The notes beneath the pieces were generated by a model. It was not told the DNA's origin. It did no database searches and saw nothing but the letters and a program-made list of their open reading frames with translations. The position numbers and the translations under genes are program-made. Positions 17,837-26,693 of a stretch of 64,000 bases of DNA are shown here, piece by piece; positions within the stretch are counted from its first letter, which is position 1, and every line of letters begins with the position of its first letter. This DNA is from JADKFD01 sp050250665 (GTDB lineage Bacteria; Pseudomonadota; Gammaproteobacteria; Xanthomonadales; SZUA-5), in the NCBI GenBank assembly GCA_050250665.1, contig JBFWOF010000007.1:76797-140796 (forward strand), read 5' to 3'.

Positions 17837-18544
17837 ATGTTGCGCATCTGTTTCCTGTTGATGGTCCTCATCTGCGGCTCGGCCGGGGCCGCGGACAGCA
17901 TCCGCCCGGTGATGTCCTGGGATGACTATTTCCAGGCCTTGAAGGAAGAAGGCCAGTCGGATGCCGAGGCCAGGGCGGAGATCGCCGAGAGCCTTGAGAG
18001 CCTGCGTGACATGGACCGGGCGGCTGGCGCCGATCGCGTGGGTGTAGTCGCGCCGCCGTTCAACTTCGATACCTGGATCAACTCGAAAGCGCTGACGCTG
18101 GAACACTTGCGCGGCAAGGTCGTACTGGTGCGCTGGTGGACCGATACCTGCCCCTTCTGCGCCAGCAGTGCGCCTGCACTCCGTTCGCTGCATGAGGAAT
18201 ATGCCGATCAGGGATTGGTCGTCATCGGCGTGTTCCACCCCAAGGCCGGCCGCGATGACCCGCTGGATGTCGCTCGCGTGCAGCGTGCCGTCGACGCCAG
18301 ACAATTCGTGTTTCCCGTTGCAATCGACTGGGACTGGCGCAAGCACACCCTCAAGGACTGGTGGCTGACTGGCCCCAAGCGTCCGGCGACCTCAGTGACC
18401 TTCCTGCTGGACAAGCAGGGCATCATCCGCTTCGTGCATCCGGGCATGGAATACCACGAAGCCAACGGGTCCCAGGATCACGAGATCTGCGCCAGCGACA
18501 TGTCGCTCATCCGCGCCAGTGTGAAGCGCTTGCTGGCGGAGTAG
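17837..18544 (+). CDS. TlpA/ResA-like exported thioredoxin
   Basis: A 235-residue protein with a signal peptide (MLRICFLLMVLICGSAGA). An N-terminal helical extension precedes a thioredoxin-fold domain from about residue 80: LRGKVVLVRWWTDTCPFCASSAPALRSL. The active site is C-P-F-C. The middle (GVFHPKAGRDDPLDVARVQRAV) is a family insertion, and the cis-Pro region is RPATSVTFLLDKQG. The likely role is a periplasmic thiol-disulfide oxidoreductase. A truncated second copy lies at 24703-25023. Confidence 0.82.
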   Translation: MLRICFLLMVLICGSAGAADSIRPVMSWDDYFQALKEEGQSDAEARAEIAESLESLRDMDRAAGADRVGVVAPPFNFDTWINSKALTLEHLRGKVVLVRWWTDTCPFCASSAPALRSLHEEYADQGLVVIGVFHPKAGRDDPLDVARVQRAVDARQFVFPVAIDWDWRKHTLKDWWLTGPKRPATSVTFLLDKQGIIRFVHPGMEYHEANGSQDHEICASDMSLIRASVKRLLAE

Positions 18545-18659
18545 GCCACCAAGGGCCGGGTCCGCATTCCGGATCAGCCCTCAGTCCCTCAACCCGCCAG
18601 CGCCGATAGCGGCCTCGGGGGAAGCCGCGCTCTCAGCCTGGGGACGGCGCAGCTCTCGC

Positions 18660-19481
18660 TCAGTTGGTCACCATGAACCAGGCATTGACGAAATCATTGC
18701 TGGCCAGATTGATCACGGTCGATTTGTTGCGCACGCAGAAACCCACCCGATAGGTGCCGGCCTGCGTCACCACCCGCGAACCGTTGGCCGATAACAAGGT
18801 CTTGTTTGGCTGGGCCAGAACGGTGGCATCCAGAAAGTTCATCGGGTGGAACGGTTCGAGAGTGGCGCCAGCGACGTTGTTGCTGATGCACAGGGAGACC
18901 GATGCAGTCACCGTACTGTTGGAATTGTGCCCGAACGAGCCGCTGCCGCTGCCGGTTATGCGCTGTCCGGCGCTGACGGTGACGGTCGTGAACGGGCCGG
19001 CGAAGACCCACGGTGGTGTTGCCATGCCCGGCGAGACGATGGCCGGAATGGAACCCGCGAGTGAGGCGATCTGAACCACGCCGCTCGGGCCTTGAGGGCC
19101 GGGATTGCCGGCCAGTGCGAACTGCGCCACCGGCGTGGCGGTGATCGACTGCCGCGGCGTCAGAGGGTCGTAGGCACCCACGCTGCTACCTTCACGGACG
19201 GCGATCGCCAGCCAGCGCGCCTCGGAACCGAAAGCGCCGAAGTTGAGCTCGACGCTGAACACACCGTTCTCGACCGGAATATCGTTCGCGGTCAACACCG
19301 AACCGACCGGGTTGCCATTGACCAGGGCGTCGAACAGGCGGAACTCAAAGTCGTACAGGCCATTGGCCGGCACGCCATTGTCTTGAAGCTTGCCCTGGTA
19401 GGTGAATTGGGTGCCCACCGGCGCGGCATGGGCAAGGTTGATCAGGCACATCGCAATCAGCAGGGCGCGAATGAGTTTCAT
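18660..19481 (-). CDS. Secreted protein with short collagen-like hinge
   Basis: A 273-residue protein read from the ATG at 19481 with a signal peptide (MKLIRALLIAMCLINLAHA). The next 110 residues (TQFTYQGKLQDNGVPANGLYDFEFRLF, NGVFSVELNFG) form the same module as the start of the S74-domain protein at 6717. A Gly-Pro-rich linker (GNPGPQGPSG) leads to a C-terminal beta-rich domain of about 130 residues resembling tail-fibre or BclA-like C1q-type heads. It begins 4 bp after the stop of the tagged gene at 19486, so the two form an operon. No tag of its own. Function unknown; surface location inferred. Confidence 0.7.
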   Translation of the reverse strand: MKLIRALLIAMCLINLAHAAPVGTQFTYQGKLQDNGVPANGLYDFEFRLFDALVNGNPVGSVLTANDIPVENGVFSVELNFGAFGSEARWLAIAVREGSSVGAYDPLTPRQSITATPVAQFALAGNPGPQGPSGVVQIASLAGSIPAIVSPGMATPPWVFAGPFTTVTVSAGQRITGSGSGSFGHNSNSTVTASVSLCISNNVAGATLEPFHPMNFLDATVLAQPNKTLLSANGSRVVTQAGTYRVGFCVRNKSTVINLASNDFVNAWFMVTN

Positions 19482-19485
19482 GGCA

Positions 19486-19827
19486 TCAGTCCTCGAAGGA
19501 ATTTCGGAAAATGGAATCGGAGGGAGCGGTGGTGGCGGTAGCGGCGGGCCAGAAACCGCTTTCCACGCGGAAGCGCGAGCCCTGGGCCAGGCCAGCGTCC
19601 GGCTGGCCGACGGTGCCTTCCGCTGAGAAGCGGGCACCTTGGGAGTGCGAGCCGCCGCCATCCAGGGTTCCGCTGATCAGCCGGAACGGTGCGGCTTCGG
19701 CGAGTGTGGCCAGCAGTAACAGCAGCAAGGGAATCGAGCGCCGCAGTCCGACCCTGCGCGGGCTGGCCGCGAAGCGGCGGACCGGCGATCTGAATCGGCC
19801 GAAGTGGTGTCGCGATGGAAGTGCCAT
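19486..19827 (-). CDS. Small exported protein with FRNSFED tail
   Basis: A 113-residue protein with an Arg-rich N-terminus before a hydrophobic core (SIPLLLLLLATLAEAAPF), i.e. a long signal peptide. The mature 65 residues (RLISGTLDGGGSHSQGARFSAEGTVGQPDAG...) match a short secreted repeat type often written SxGTxGQPxAG. It ends SDSIFRNSFED, a variant of the C-terminal tag with Ser for Gly. It is first in an operon with the gene at 18660. The conserved promoter-like block at 19857-19888 lies 29 bp upstream. Confidence 0.65.
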   Translation of the reverse strand: MALPSRHHFGRFRSPVRRFAASPRRVGLRRSIPLLLLLLATLAEAAPFRLISGTLDGGGSHSQGARFSAEGTVGQPDAGLAQGSRFRVESGFWPAATATTAPSDSIFRNSFED

Positions 19828-19856
19828 GCAGGGGCTCCAGGCTGGGGTTCAATCTC

Positions 19857-19888
19857 AGATACGAGAGCAGGAAGTCATTCCCGCCAGC
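19857..19888 (-). promoter_or_regulatory. Shared ECF-type promoter-like block, copy 1
   Basis: Read on the minus strand: GCTGGCGGGAATG, then 12 nt, then CGTATCT. The same elements at identical spacing stand at 21507-21538. GGGAATG and CGTATC resemble ECF sigma -35 and -10 boxes. The block ends 29 nt before the start of the tagged gene. This is inference from two copies. Confidence 0.5.
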
Positions 19889-19985
19889 GACGCCGGCGCT
19901 GCGCAACCGGCGCTTCATGGGTTGAGAGACTGGGCCGTGGCGGGGGCGCGGCCCTTACCGCTGATCCGACCTTCGTCTTCCGGGC

Positions 19986-21476
19986 TTACTCGAATCCGTT
20001 GCGGAACAGCCGCGGATCGGCGACCACGAAGTAATAGGTGAGGGTGTAGACGTTGGCGTTCTCGCGATACACATCGCACTCCAGGGTGGCGGTCACATTG
20101 CCGTTGCCGGCCACCGGGTTATCCAGCGCCACGTCGACCGGCAGAGCCAGGCCGCCATTGCTGACCTGCTGCGTCTCACGCACCGTAACCGCCCCGTTGC
20201 CAGCGGTGACGCTGCAATTCATCGTGGTCCGCGCGGTGCCGTTGCCGCTCTGCGTGAGAAAGAACACGCGTGTGGTTTGGGTGGAACCGCTGGTGGCGGG
20301 GAGGGTGGTGGTGCTGCCGACATCGGGTTGCAGGGCGGAGATGATCGGGCCGGTGTTGGCCGGCGGCTGCGCTTCAACGGCGCCGCGGTCGACCACGGTG
20401 TTGACCACGCGCGGCAGGCCGCGAACATCGGTCACGACAGGACCATAGATCTCGGAGTTGCTGCCACTGTCACGTAGCGGAGAATTGGTGTCAGGAACCC
20501 GGAACGGAGCGGACCCTGACCACAATGCAGGACCAGTGGTGGTGCCGCTGATGGTAAATGGCGTGCCGAAATAGGTGAAGCTGCCGAAGTGGTTGTTGAT
20601 GATGCGCAGCTCGCTGGCGTCCGCGGAGTAGAACTGGATCGCGTTGCTGCTCGTCGTCGAGCTGTTTTCGACGATGACGTTGTTGGACACCCGCACGCGC
20701 CCGGAAGCGCGCAGGCCGGAAACCGGTCCGGCGACCACGTTGCCGAAAATCGAGTTGTTGGTGACAAATGCCAGAGCATCGTTTGCGGCGACGACCTCCA
20801 CCACCGAGCTGCCGGACCCGCCGCTCATGTTGTTGCTGTAGACCACATTGTTTCGGAACAGGGCCAGGCCCCCGCCTGCCAGCGTGATCTTGGCCACACC
20901 GCTATTGGCAAGCTCGGTGGTGTTTCCCTTGATGATCACGTTCTCGACCACCACCGTTGCCGTCGGGAACGCACTGAGGACTTCAATATTCAGAGCTGAA
21001 AGCACGCCCTGGGCCTGAGGATTGATGCTTCTCCCCTTGTCCAGCGTCAGGTTGGAGATGGAGATCGCGCTGCCGAAAGGTCCAAACAAGTTGGCCCAGT
21101 TGTACTCACGATCGTCGATGGAGAGCACCTGGCTGGCGTTGCGACCGTCCAGCACCGTGAGCGTGGGGTCCAGCGTCTGGCTCGTGCAGGTGCTGTTCCA
21201 GCCGCCGCTGATGTTCATCGAGAACCGTCGGTAGTGGTAGCGAAAACGCCAGGACACCCCGCCTATCGGACCTGCCAGAGTGGTCATGCGGCCAGCCCGG
21301 AGCCTGACTACGCTGTCTTCGTTGACGGACTCGGCGTCAGCAAAGGCGGCAGCCAGTTCATCGCCCGATGCCACACAGTAGGTTGCGGCCATCGCAGCGT
21401 GGCTGATGCCCAGCGCCTGCAGTACGAGGGCGCAAGCCATGGGCCAAAGAAATTTCCGTGTAGTCAGGGTTGCCAT
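19986..21476 (-). CDS. Secreted right-handed beta-helix protein with FRNGFE tail (module 2 cargo)
   Basis: A 496-residue protein with a signal peptide (MATLTTRKFLWPMACALVLQALGISHAAMA). Residues about 30-300 are a parallel beta-helix of the polymorphic-outer-membrane/pectate-lyase style (ISISNLTLDKG, ALFRNNVVYSNN, RVSNNVIVENSS, LRIINNHFGSF). A choice-of-anchor-Q-like segment (PLRDSGSNSEIYGPVVTDVRG, VDRGAVEAQPP) follows. A last beta domain leads to ADPRLFRNGFE and stop. It lies 147 bp downstream of the kinase gene in the same direction and has its own promoter-like block 30 bp upstream. A cell-surface or secreted adhesin-like role is likely; no catalytic residues were recognised. Confidence 0.8.
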   Translation of the reverse strand: MATLTTRKFLWPMACALVLQALGISHAAMAATYCVASGDELAAAFADAESVNEDSVVRLRAGRMTTLAGPIGGVSWRFRYHYRRFSMNISGGWNSTCTSQTLDPTLTVLDGRNASQVLSIDDREYNWANLFGPFGSAISISNLTLDKGRSINPQAQGVLSALNIEVLSAFPTATVVVENVIIKGNTTELANSGVAKITLAGGGLALFRNNVVYSNNMSGGSGSSVVEVVAANDALAFVTNNSIFGNVVAGPVSGLRASGRVRVSNNVIVENSSTTSSNAIQFYSADASELRIINNHFGSFTYFGTPFTISGTTTGPALWSGSAPFRVPDTNSPLRDSGSNSEIYGPVVTDVRGLPRVVNTVVDRGAVEAQPPANTGPIISALQPDVGSTTTLPATSGSTQTTRVFFLTQSGNGTARTTMNCSVTAGNGAVTVRETQQVSNGGLALPVDVALDNPVAGNGNVTATLECDVYRENANVYTLTYYFVVADPRLFRNGFE

Positions 21477-21506
21477 GAAAGTGCTCCGAGGAAGGGGGTC
21501 CCTCAG

Positions 21507-21538
21507 AGATACGAGACAGCTTGCGCAATCCCGCCAGC
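21507..21538 (-). promoter_or_regulatory. Shared ECF-type promoter-like block, copy 2
   Basis: Read on the minus strand: GCTGGCGGGATTG, then 12 nt, then CGTATCT, matching 19857-19888 base for base at both ends and in spacing. It ends 30 nt before the tagged beta-helix gene. It is a candidate target of the sigma factor encoded at 23979-24533. Confidence 0.5.
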
Positions 21539-21623
21539 ACCGCCACCGAGTCGCCGCACCAGGGCGACAAGGAGCTGCGGCATCCGGCCCTGCCGTCAGC
21601 CCGGATCTCGGTTCGGGTCAACG

Positions 21624-23975
21624 TCAGGGAGTGGCGGTGGCCACCATTGCGGACACTTCGGCGTACTCCTGTCCCAACCAGCGCGGCGGGGTGCTCGACT
21701 GAAGTCGCGCGTCAACCAAGGCGAGCTTTTCCCGCGCCTCCTGCAGCTGGCCTCGTTTTGCCGCGAGCAGCGCTCTGGTCAGAATGACTGCGGTGTGTAC
21801 ATTCGCACTCACGACTTCGGTGCTCGCCAGCGCCTGTTCCGCGCGTTCCAGATGCTGCGCTGATCTGGAGGTGTCGCCTTGGCGGGCCGCAACGGCGGCC
21901 AGCATCCGCTCGGCGTTGATCACGCCAACCGGCACGCCCATCTGCGCAAAGTGCAGCGCCTCCTGCGCATGGCTGCCGGCGACATCGAACTGGCCGAGCA
22001 TGTACGCACAACTGGCGACTCGCCAGGAGGGGTTGTAGCCGCGCGTGGTGCCCGCCGCCTCGACACGGTAGATGTCCAGCGCAGCCCGCGCTTCGGCAAC
22101 GCATTCCTCCCGGCGACCTTGCTGGAAATAAACGGTGGCCAGATTGTCGCGCAGCTCCGCGACGATGATCCTGGCCTCTCCGCCGCTGGCGTCGATGCCG
22201 CTCGCGGTGTCTATCGATTGGCGCAACAGCGCCTCGGCCTCCGCACTGCGCCCGATGCGGTCCAGCGCCATTGCCAAACCGCCTGCGGCGGTCAGTGTGC
22301 TGCGGTGGGTGGGCCCGTGCAGCTCGGTAGCCATCGGCAGCGCTTGTTCAAACTGTTCGACGGCGCCCGCGTTGTCGTTGGCCACCATGAGGTTGAAGCC
22401 CAGCATGCGCTTCGCGCGGTACTCCTGCTCGCGTATCCCGCTGCTCCGCGCCAGCTTCAATCCGTCCTCCAGCACCTTGTCGGCTTCGCTGAGCTTTCCA
22501 TTCAGCGTCAGCAACTGGCCGCGATCGACCAATACCTTGGCGCGCAGCTGCTCGGCGGCCTGATCGTGCAGGCCGGCCAAACTTTGATCTGCCACGTCCA
22601 GCTTTGCCCAGGCCGAATCGCGTTCGTCGAGCGACAGATGGCACTCGGAATGGGTGAGTTCGAGCTTTGCCCTCTGCACCGGCGTTGCCGCTGACTTTTC
22701 GGCCTGCGCGGCGGGCGAGGACAGCAGCTCCAGGCAGCGATCGGCCTTGTCGGCCATCAGATAGACCGTGGCAATGGCCCCGCGTAGTTCCCGGCGCACG
22801 TCCAGCGATTGCTCCAGTTCTTCGTCCAGCTTGACGGCGGCACGATTCATGGCCTCCACCACGGTGCCGCCCGCGGCGTTTCCGCTCCAGGGATTGGCCG
22901 TTGACAGGGTGTCGATCAGAAAGCGCGCGATGGACTGCGCCCGCGCCTCATTGGCAAGCGCGCGATCTCTTTCATTGCGCAGCTGCAATGCCGACATCGT
23001 CAGGCTGATCCCCAGCGCCAGTGTGGCGATCAGGCCCACCGCGAGCGCCAGGCGATGGCGCTCGACAAAGCGCGACCAGCGAATGCGAGTGAGTCCGGCT
23101 TGATGCGCCAGCGGTCGTCGCGCGCGGAGGGCGCTCAGGTCTTCCCGCAGCGCCGCGACGGCGGGATGCCGATTCCTGGGATCGATCGCAGTGGCGCGCT
23201 CGATCAGCGCCCGGCAATCCGCGGCTACCGCGGCTGGTATCGCCGGATCTCCACCACCTGCTTCCAGGATTCGCCGCAGCAGCAGGCCCAGCTGGAACAC
23301 GTCCGTAACCGTGGTCAGCGGCTGCCCATTGAGTTGCTCCGGCGCCGCAAATCCGGGAGTCAATGAACGATCCGGCGCCGATTCGGCGCCCTGTTCGAAG
23401 GCGATGCCGAAGTCGAGCAAGCGCGGATGGCCTTCGGCATCGATCAGCACGTTTGCCGGCTTGATGTCGCGATGGATCAATCCACGCCCATGGGCGTACT
23501 GCACTGCTCCGCACACTGCGTCGAACAGCCCCAGCCTGGAGCGCCAGTCCAGCACATTCTGCTCGGCGTAGGTGTCGATGGGCATTCCTTCCACCAGCCC
23601 CATTGCCAGCCACAGATCGCCTTGCTCGGTTTCGCCGCTGTCAACCAGATTGACGATGTGGGGATGGCGCAGGTTGGCGATCAGCTGGCGCTCGTGGCGC
23701 AGACGCAGGATCAGATCGGGGTTCCCGCGCACGACCTTCAGCGCGACCATGTGTTCGAACTCGCCATGCCCCCGACTGGCGAGATACACATGGGACATGC
23801 CGCCTGTGCCCAGCAGTTCGATGATGATCCATGGTCCAACCGCCGATCCGGGTGGGAGCAGTTCACCGGCACCCGCGTCGTCGACCATTGCCTGCATCAG
23901 GGGGCCGCGCAAGGCGCGGCCAGTGGCCAGTCGATCGAGCAACCGGGCCTTGTTGATGCGTTGGGTCGTTTCCAT
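21624..23975 (-). CDS. Membrane-anchored TPR Ser/Thr kinase (module 2)
   Basis: A 783-residue PknB-like kinase. The glycine loop is LLGTGGMSHVYLA, the ATP-binding Lys is about K80 (VALKVV), the catalytic loop is HRDIKPAN (about 168-175) and DFG is at about 188-190. One membrane helix lies at about 308-332 (ALAVGLIATLALGISLTM). The rest is a helical TPR-like domain, likely extracytoplasmic. It starts just after the sigma gene stop with 3 bp between them. In comparable ECF/kinase pairs such as EcfP-PknT of Vibrio parahaemolyticus, the kinase phosphorylates and activates the sigma factor. All catalytic motifs are intact. Confidence 0.88.
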   Translation of the reverse strand: METTQRINKARLLDRLATGRALRGPLMQAMVDDAGAGELLPPGSAVGPWIIIELLGTGGMSHVYLASRGHGEFEHMVALKVVRGNPDLILRLRHERQLIANLRHPHIVNLVDSGETEQGDLWLAMGLVEGMPIDTYAEQNVLDWRSRLGLFDAVCGAVQYAHGRGLIHRDIKPANVLIDAEGHPRLLDFGIAFEQGAESAPDRSLTPGFAAPEQLNGQPLTTVTDVFQLGLLLRRILEAGGGDPAIPAAVAADCRALIERATAIDPRNRHPAVAALREDLSALRARRPLAHQAGLTRIRWSRFVERHRLALAVGLIATLALGISLTMSALQLRNERDRALANEARAQSIARFLIDTLSTANPWSGNAAGGTVVEAMNRAAVKLDEELEQSLDVRRELRGAIATVYLMADKADRCLELLSSPAAQAEKSAATPVQRAKLELTHSECHLSLDERDSAWAKLDVADQSLAGLHDQAAEQLRAKVLVDRGQLLTLNGKLSEADKVLEDGLKLARSSGIREQEYRAKRMLGFNLMVANDNAGAVEQFEQALPMATELHGPTHRSTLTAAGGLAMALDRIGRSAEAEALLRQSIDTASGIDASGGEARIIVAELRDNLATVYFQQGRREECVAEARAALDIYRVEAAGTTRGYNPSWRVASCAYMLGQFDVAGSHAQEALHFAQMGVPVGVINAERMLAAVAARQGDTSRSAQHLERAEQALASTEVVSANVHTAVILTRALLAAKRGQLQEAREKLALVDARLQSSTPPRWLGQEYAEVSAMVATATP

Positions 23976-23978
23976 GGT

Positions 23979-24533
23979 TCAGGACAGCCGTTCTGCGAGC
24001 CACTGCCGCGCCAGCTGCCATTCGCGCTGAGAGGTGCGCAGGCTGATGTCCAGTGCATCAGCCGTCTCCTGTTCGGACAGTCCGGCGAAATATCGACACT
24101 CGAACACGCGGGCAGCACCGGGATGGATCGCGCTCAGCTGGGTCAGCAACTCGTCGATTTCGATCAGTCCCAGCGCATCGGCGTGAATCTCGGCGTCGAC
24201 CTTGGACAGCGTGTCGTGCATCGCCCCCGCACCCCGCTTTTCGGTGAGGCGTTCGCGTGCGTAGTCGCAAAGCACCTGGCGCATCACCCGGCTGGCAAGA
24301 TTGAAGAAGTGATTCTTCGATTCGACGCTGGTGGATGACGAGTCCATGATCTTCAGGTAACACTCGTGCACCAGCGAGGTCGCATTCATCGTGCCGCCGG
24401 CGCTGACACCTTGCGCCCGGGCGAGTCGATGCAGGTCGGCGTAGACCAGAGACATCAAGCGCGCCGATGCCTGTGAATCGCCGCGCTTGAACGCGTCCAG
24501 CAGATTCATGAATTCCTGTGTGCCTGCTGACAT
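23979..24533 (-). CDS. ECF sigma factor, TIGR02999-like (module 2)
   Basis: A 184-residue sigma factor. Region 2 holds LARAQGVSAGGTMNATSLVHECYLKIMD, HFFNLASRVMRQVLCDYARER; region 4 holds VFECRYFAGLSEQETADALDISLRTSQREWQLARQWL. It heads the sigma-kinase pair and no anti-sigma gene is present. That fits control by the kinase instead. The tagged secreted genes downstream carry a common promoter-like block that could be its target. Confidence 0.88.
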   Translation of the reverse strand: MSAGTQEFMNLLDAFKRGDSQASARLMSLVYADLHRLARAQGVSAGGTMNATSLVHECYLKIMDSSSTSVESKNHFFNLASRVMRQVLCDYARERLTEKRGAGAMHDTLSKVDAEIHADALGLIEIDELLTQLSAIHPGAARVFECRYFAGLSEQETADALDISLRTSQREWQLARQWLAERLS

Positions 24534-24702
24534 CGACCACCCTTGGCAATGCCGATCCCGAGTTCCCCGGTGCGCAAGAATAGGAAATCCCCGTCAAATT
24601 TGGATCGGGGAAGTTGAGATTCTCAGCGCGCCGGAATTGCCCGGTTTCCCGGATAATTCGCGGCCTGCATGCTGAGCGATCAATGGCGCCTCGTAACTGG
24701 CA

Positions 24703-25023
24703 GTTGAACCGCTCAGCAAGATCTGCACCCGTTGCGCCTCGGCACTGCGCGCCTTGCACGAGGAACATGCCGACCAGCGCCTCATGGTCATCGGCGTGTT
24801 CCACCCCAAGGTCGGCCATGATGACCCGCTGGATGTCGCTCGCGTGCAGCATGCCGTCGATGCCCGAAAGTTCGTGTTTCCCACTGCGATCGACCGGGAC
24901 TGGCGCATCCGCACCCTCAAGGACGGGTGGCTGACCGGCCCCAGGCGCCCGGCGACCTCGGTGACCTTCCTGCTGCGGCTGCCCGGCCTGGGTGCTAAAC
25001 AACTGTCACTTCCACCCGGGTAA
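24703..25023 (+). pseudogene. TlpA-like gene fragment (relic of a second copy of 17837-18544)
   Basis: The frame reads ICTRCASALRALHEEHADQRLMV, then GVFHPKVGHDDPLDVARVQHAVDARKFVF, closely matching the middle of the intact TlpA-like protein. The signal peptide and first 85 residues are absent. The C-terminus diverges after VTFLL into an unrelated tail and stop. The active-site Cys pair survives as C-T-R-C. There is no plausible start, so this is a dead partial duplicate. Confidence 0.8.
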
Positions 25024-25128
25024 CCGTATGGCCGGGCTGACGCCGTTGATATCTTGCCACTGCATCAGGAAGTTGACTCAGCGGAACTGGTCGACTGCCC
25101 TGAGGCGTAGACGACAGGCGAGACGCGC

Positions 25129-26436
25129 ATGGCCACATTGGAAATCGTCGAGGTAAGAAAGGATGTGCGCCTGCTCAAGGTAGGCATGTACGTGTGTCGC
25201 CTCGATCGTCCCTGGTTGGATACGCCCTATGAAATGGAGGGCTTCCTGATCCAGAGCGACGAAGATCTGCAGGAACTCGCCAAGCACTGCAGCTATGTCT
25301 TCATTGACGACAGGCGCAGTGTCTACGCCGGCCAACGCAAACGTATGGATTTCGGATTCCTGGCGCCGCTCGGCAAGCCGCATGCCATTGCTCGTCTGGA
25401 ACGCTTCGGCTTTCGGCAAATGCGGGGGCTGGATAGGCCGCCGGTGTATCCCGTCGAGTACGCCGAGTCGATCGAGCTGGCCAAGGAGTTGCCGCGGGCG
25501 GCCAACGCCTGGAAGAAGGCGCGAACCATGGTGTCGCAGATCATCGCGCGGGCCAAGGTCGGCAAACCCTTCGACCCTGAAGAGGTGATGGACTCGGTGG
25601 AATACGTCGTGGACAGTGTGGTCCGAAGTCCAGACGCAACCATGTGGCTAAGCACGATTCACCGCCAGGCTAACTACGTGATCAGCCATCCGCTGAATTG
25701 CTGCGCGCTGGTGCTGGTCTTTGCCCGATACCTGGGTTTCCCACCGGAAATTCTGCTGTCGATGGCCAAAGGCGCCTTGCTGATGGACATCGGCATGTGG
25801 CGGCTCAACCAGAACTTCTATATCAACCGGAATGCGCTGGATGAGGCTAGCCTTGAGGAAGTTCACGAGCACGTCGTGCGTGGTCTGGACTACCTGGAAA
25901 GCTGTGGATTCCTGGATGTGGATGCGCGGCTGATGATCCTGCATCACCACGAGCGCTACGACGATGCCGGCTATCCACGCCAGGTGCGAGGTGCCAAGGT
26001 ATCCCTGATGGGCTACATGCTGGGATTGGCAGACGCTTTCGATGCCATTTGCAGCCGGCGCAGCTATCGCGACGAGGGAACCATCCTAGACGCCCAGCGA
26101 GAACTGCTGAAGCAGCGCGACCTTGCGTTTCCGGGAGAGCTTGTCGAGGCTTTTCTGCAATGTTTGGGGGTATACCCGACCGGATCCTTCGTCGAGCTGT
26201 CGACAGGGGAGATCGCCGCAGTCTCAGGTCAGCAAGTCGATTCACGACTTTACCCGCGGCTGATCCTGCTGACGAATGCGGACCGCAGCACTCGCAGCGA
26301 GTTTGTGGAGGTGGACTCCCGCAAACTGGTAACCGCCGACCCGCCTGTCAAGATCGTCCGCAGCGTGTTGCGCAGCAGCGTCAAGGTTCCGTTGGACCGA
26401 ATCGAGCTGATGAACAGGGAAGAAACTGAGGCCTGA
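25129..26436 (+). CDS. DUF3391 + HD-GYP-like protein with a degenerate HD motif
   Basis: A 435-residue cytoplasmic protein. Residues about 5-140 match DUF3391 (VGMYVCRLDRPWLDTPYEMEGFLIQSDEDLQEL, CSYVFIDDRRS), usually fused to HD-GYP c-di-GMP phosphodiesterases. The HD-GYP domain follows (about 165-340): EEVHEHVVRGLDYL, LHHHERYDDAGYP, LGLADAFDAICSRRSYR. However, the canonical LLHDIGK is LLMDIGM, so the metal-binding His and the Lys are both lost. The GYP triad and the later His residues remain. It may be a catalytically weak or c-di-GMP-sensing protein. It stands alone on its strand. Confidence 0.85.
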   Translation: MATLEIVEVRKDVRLLKVGMYVCRLDRPWLDTPYEMEGFLIQSDEDLQELAKHCSYVFIDDRRSVYAGQRKRMDFGFLAPLGKPHAIARLERFGFRQMRGLDRPPVYPVEYAESIELAKELPRAANAWKKARTMVSQIIARAKVGKPFDPEEVMDSVEYVVDSVVRSPDATMWLSTIHRQANYVISHPLNCCALVLVFARYLGFPPEILLSMAKGALLMDIGMWRLNQNFYINRNALDEASLEEVHEHVVRGLDYLESCGFLDVDARLMILHHHERYDDAGYPRQVRGAKVSLMGYMLGLADAFDAICSRRSYRDEGTILDAQRELLKQRDLAFPGELVEAFLQCLGVYPTGSFVELSTGEIAAVSGQQVDSRLYPRLILLTNADRSTRSEFVEVDSRKLVTADPPVKIVRSVLRSSVKVPLDRIELMNREETEA

Positions 26437-26693
26437 GACTCCAGGGGTTTGCCACGCCCTGCGGGTGACGCCTCCAACGGCGCCCGACAACGACACGATG
26501 TCGCTCAATGCATCACGATGCTTCCAGGTGTCTGTCCGCGAATTCCGCGAATGCCCGCTCTGAACCGATCGTTGGCTTCTTCACGGCTTCACAGATGCCG
26601 CGATTCCGTTCCGGCGCAAGGCGAATTCGTGGCCACACGGCAACTGCAGATTGTACGGCTTGTATCTGCCCGCGCAGGTAAGAGAAATGCGGG

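Noticed and set aside
26437..26693. Short frames after the HD-GYP gene
   Set aside because: No start signal, domain or conserved-looking composition.
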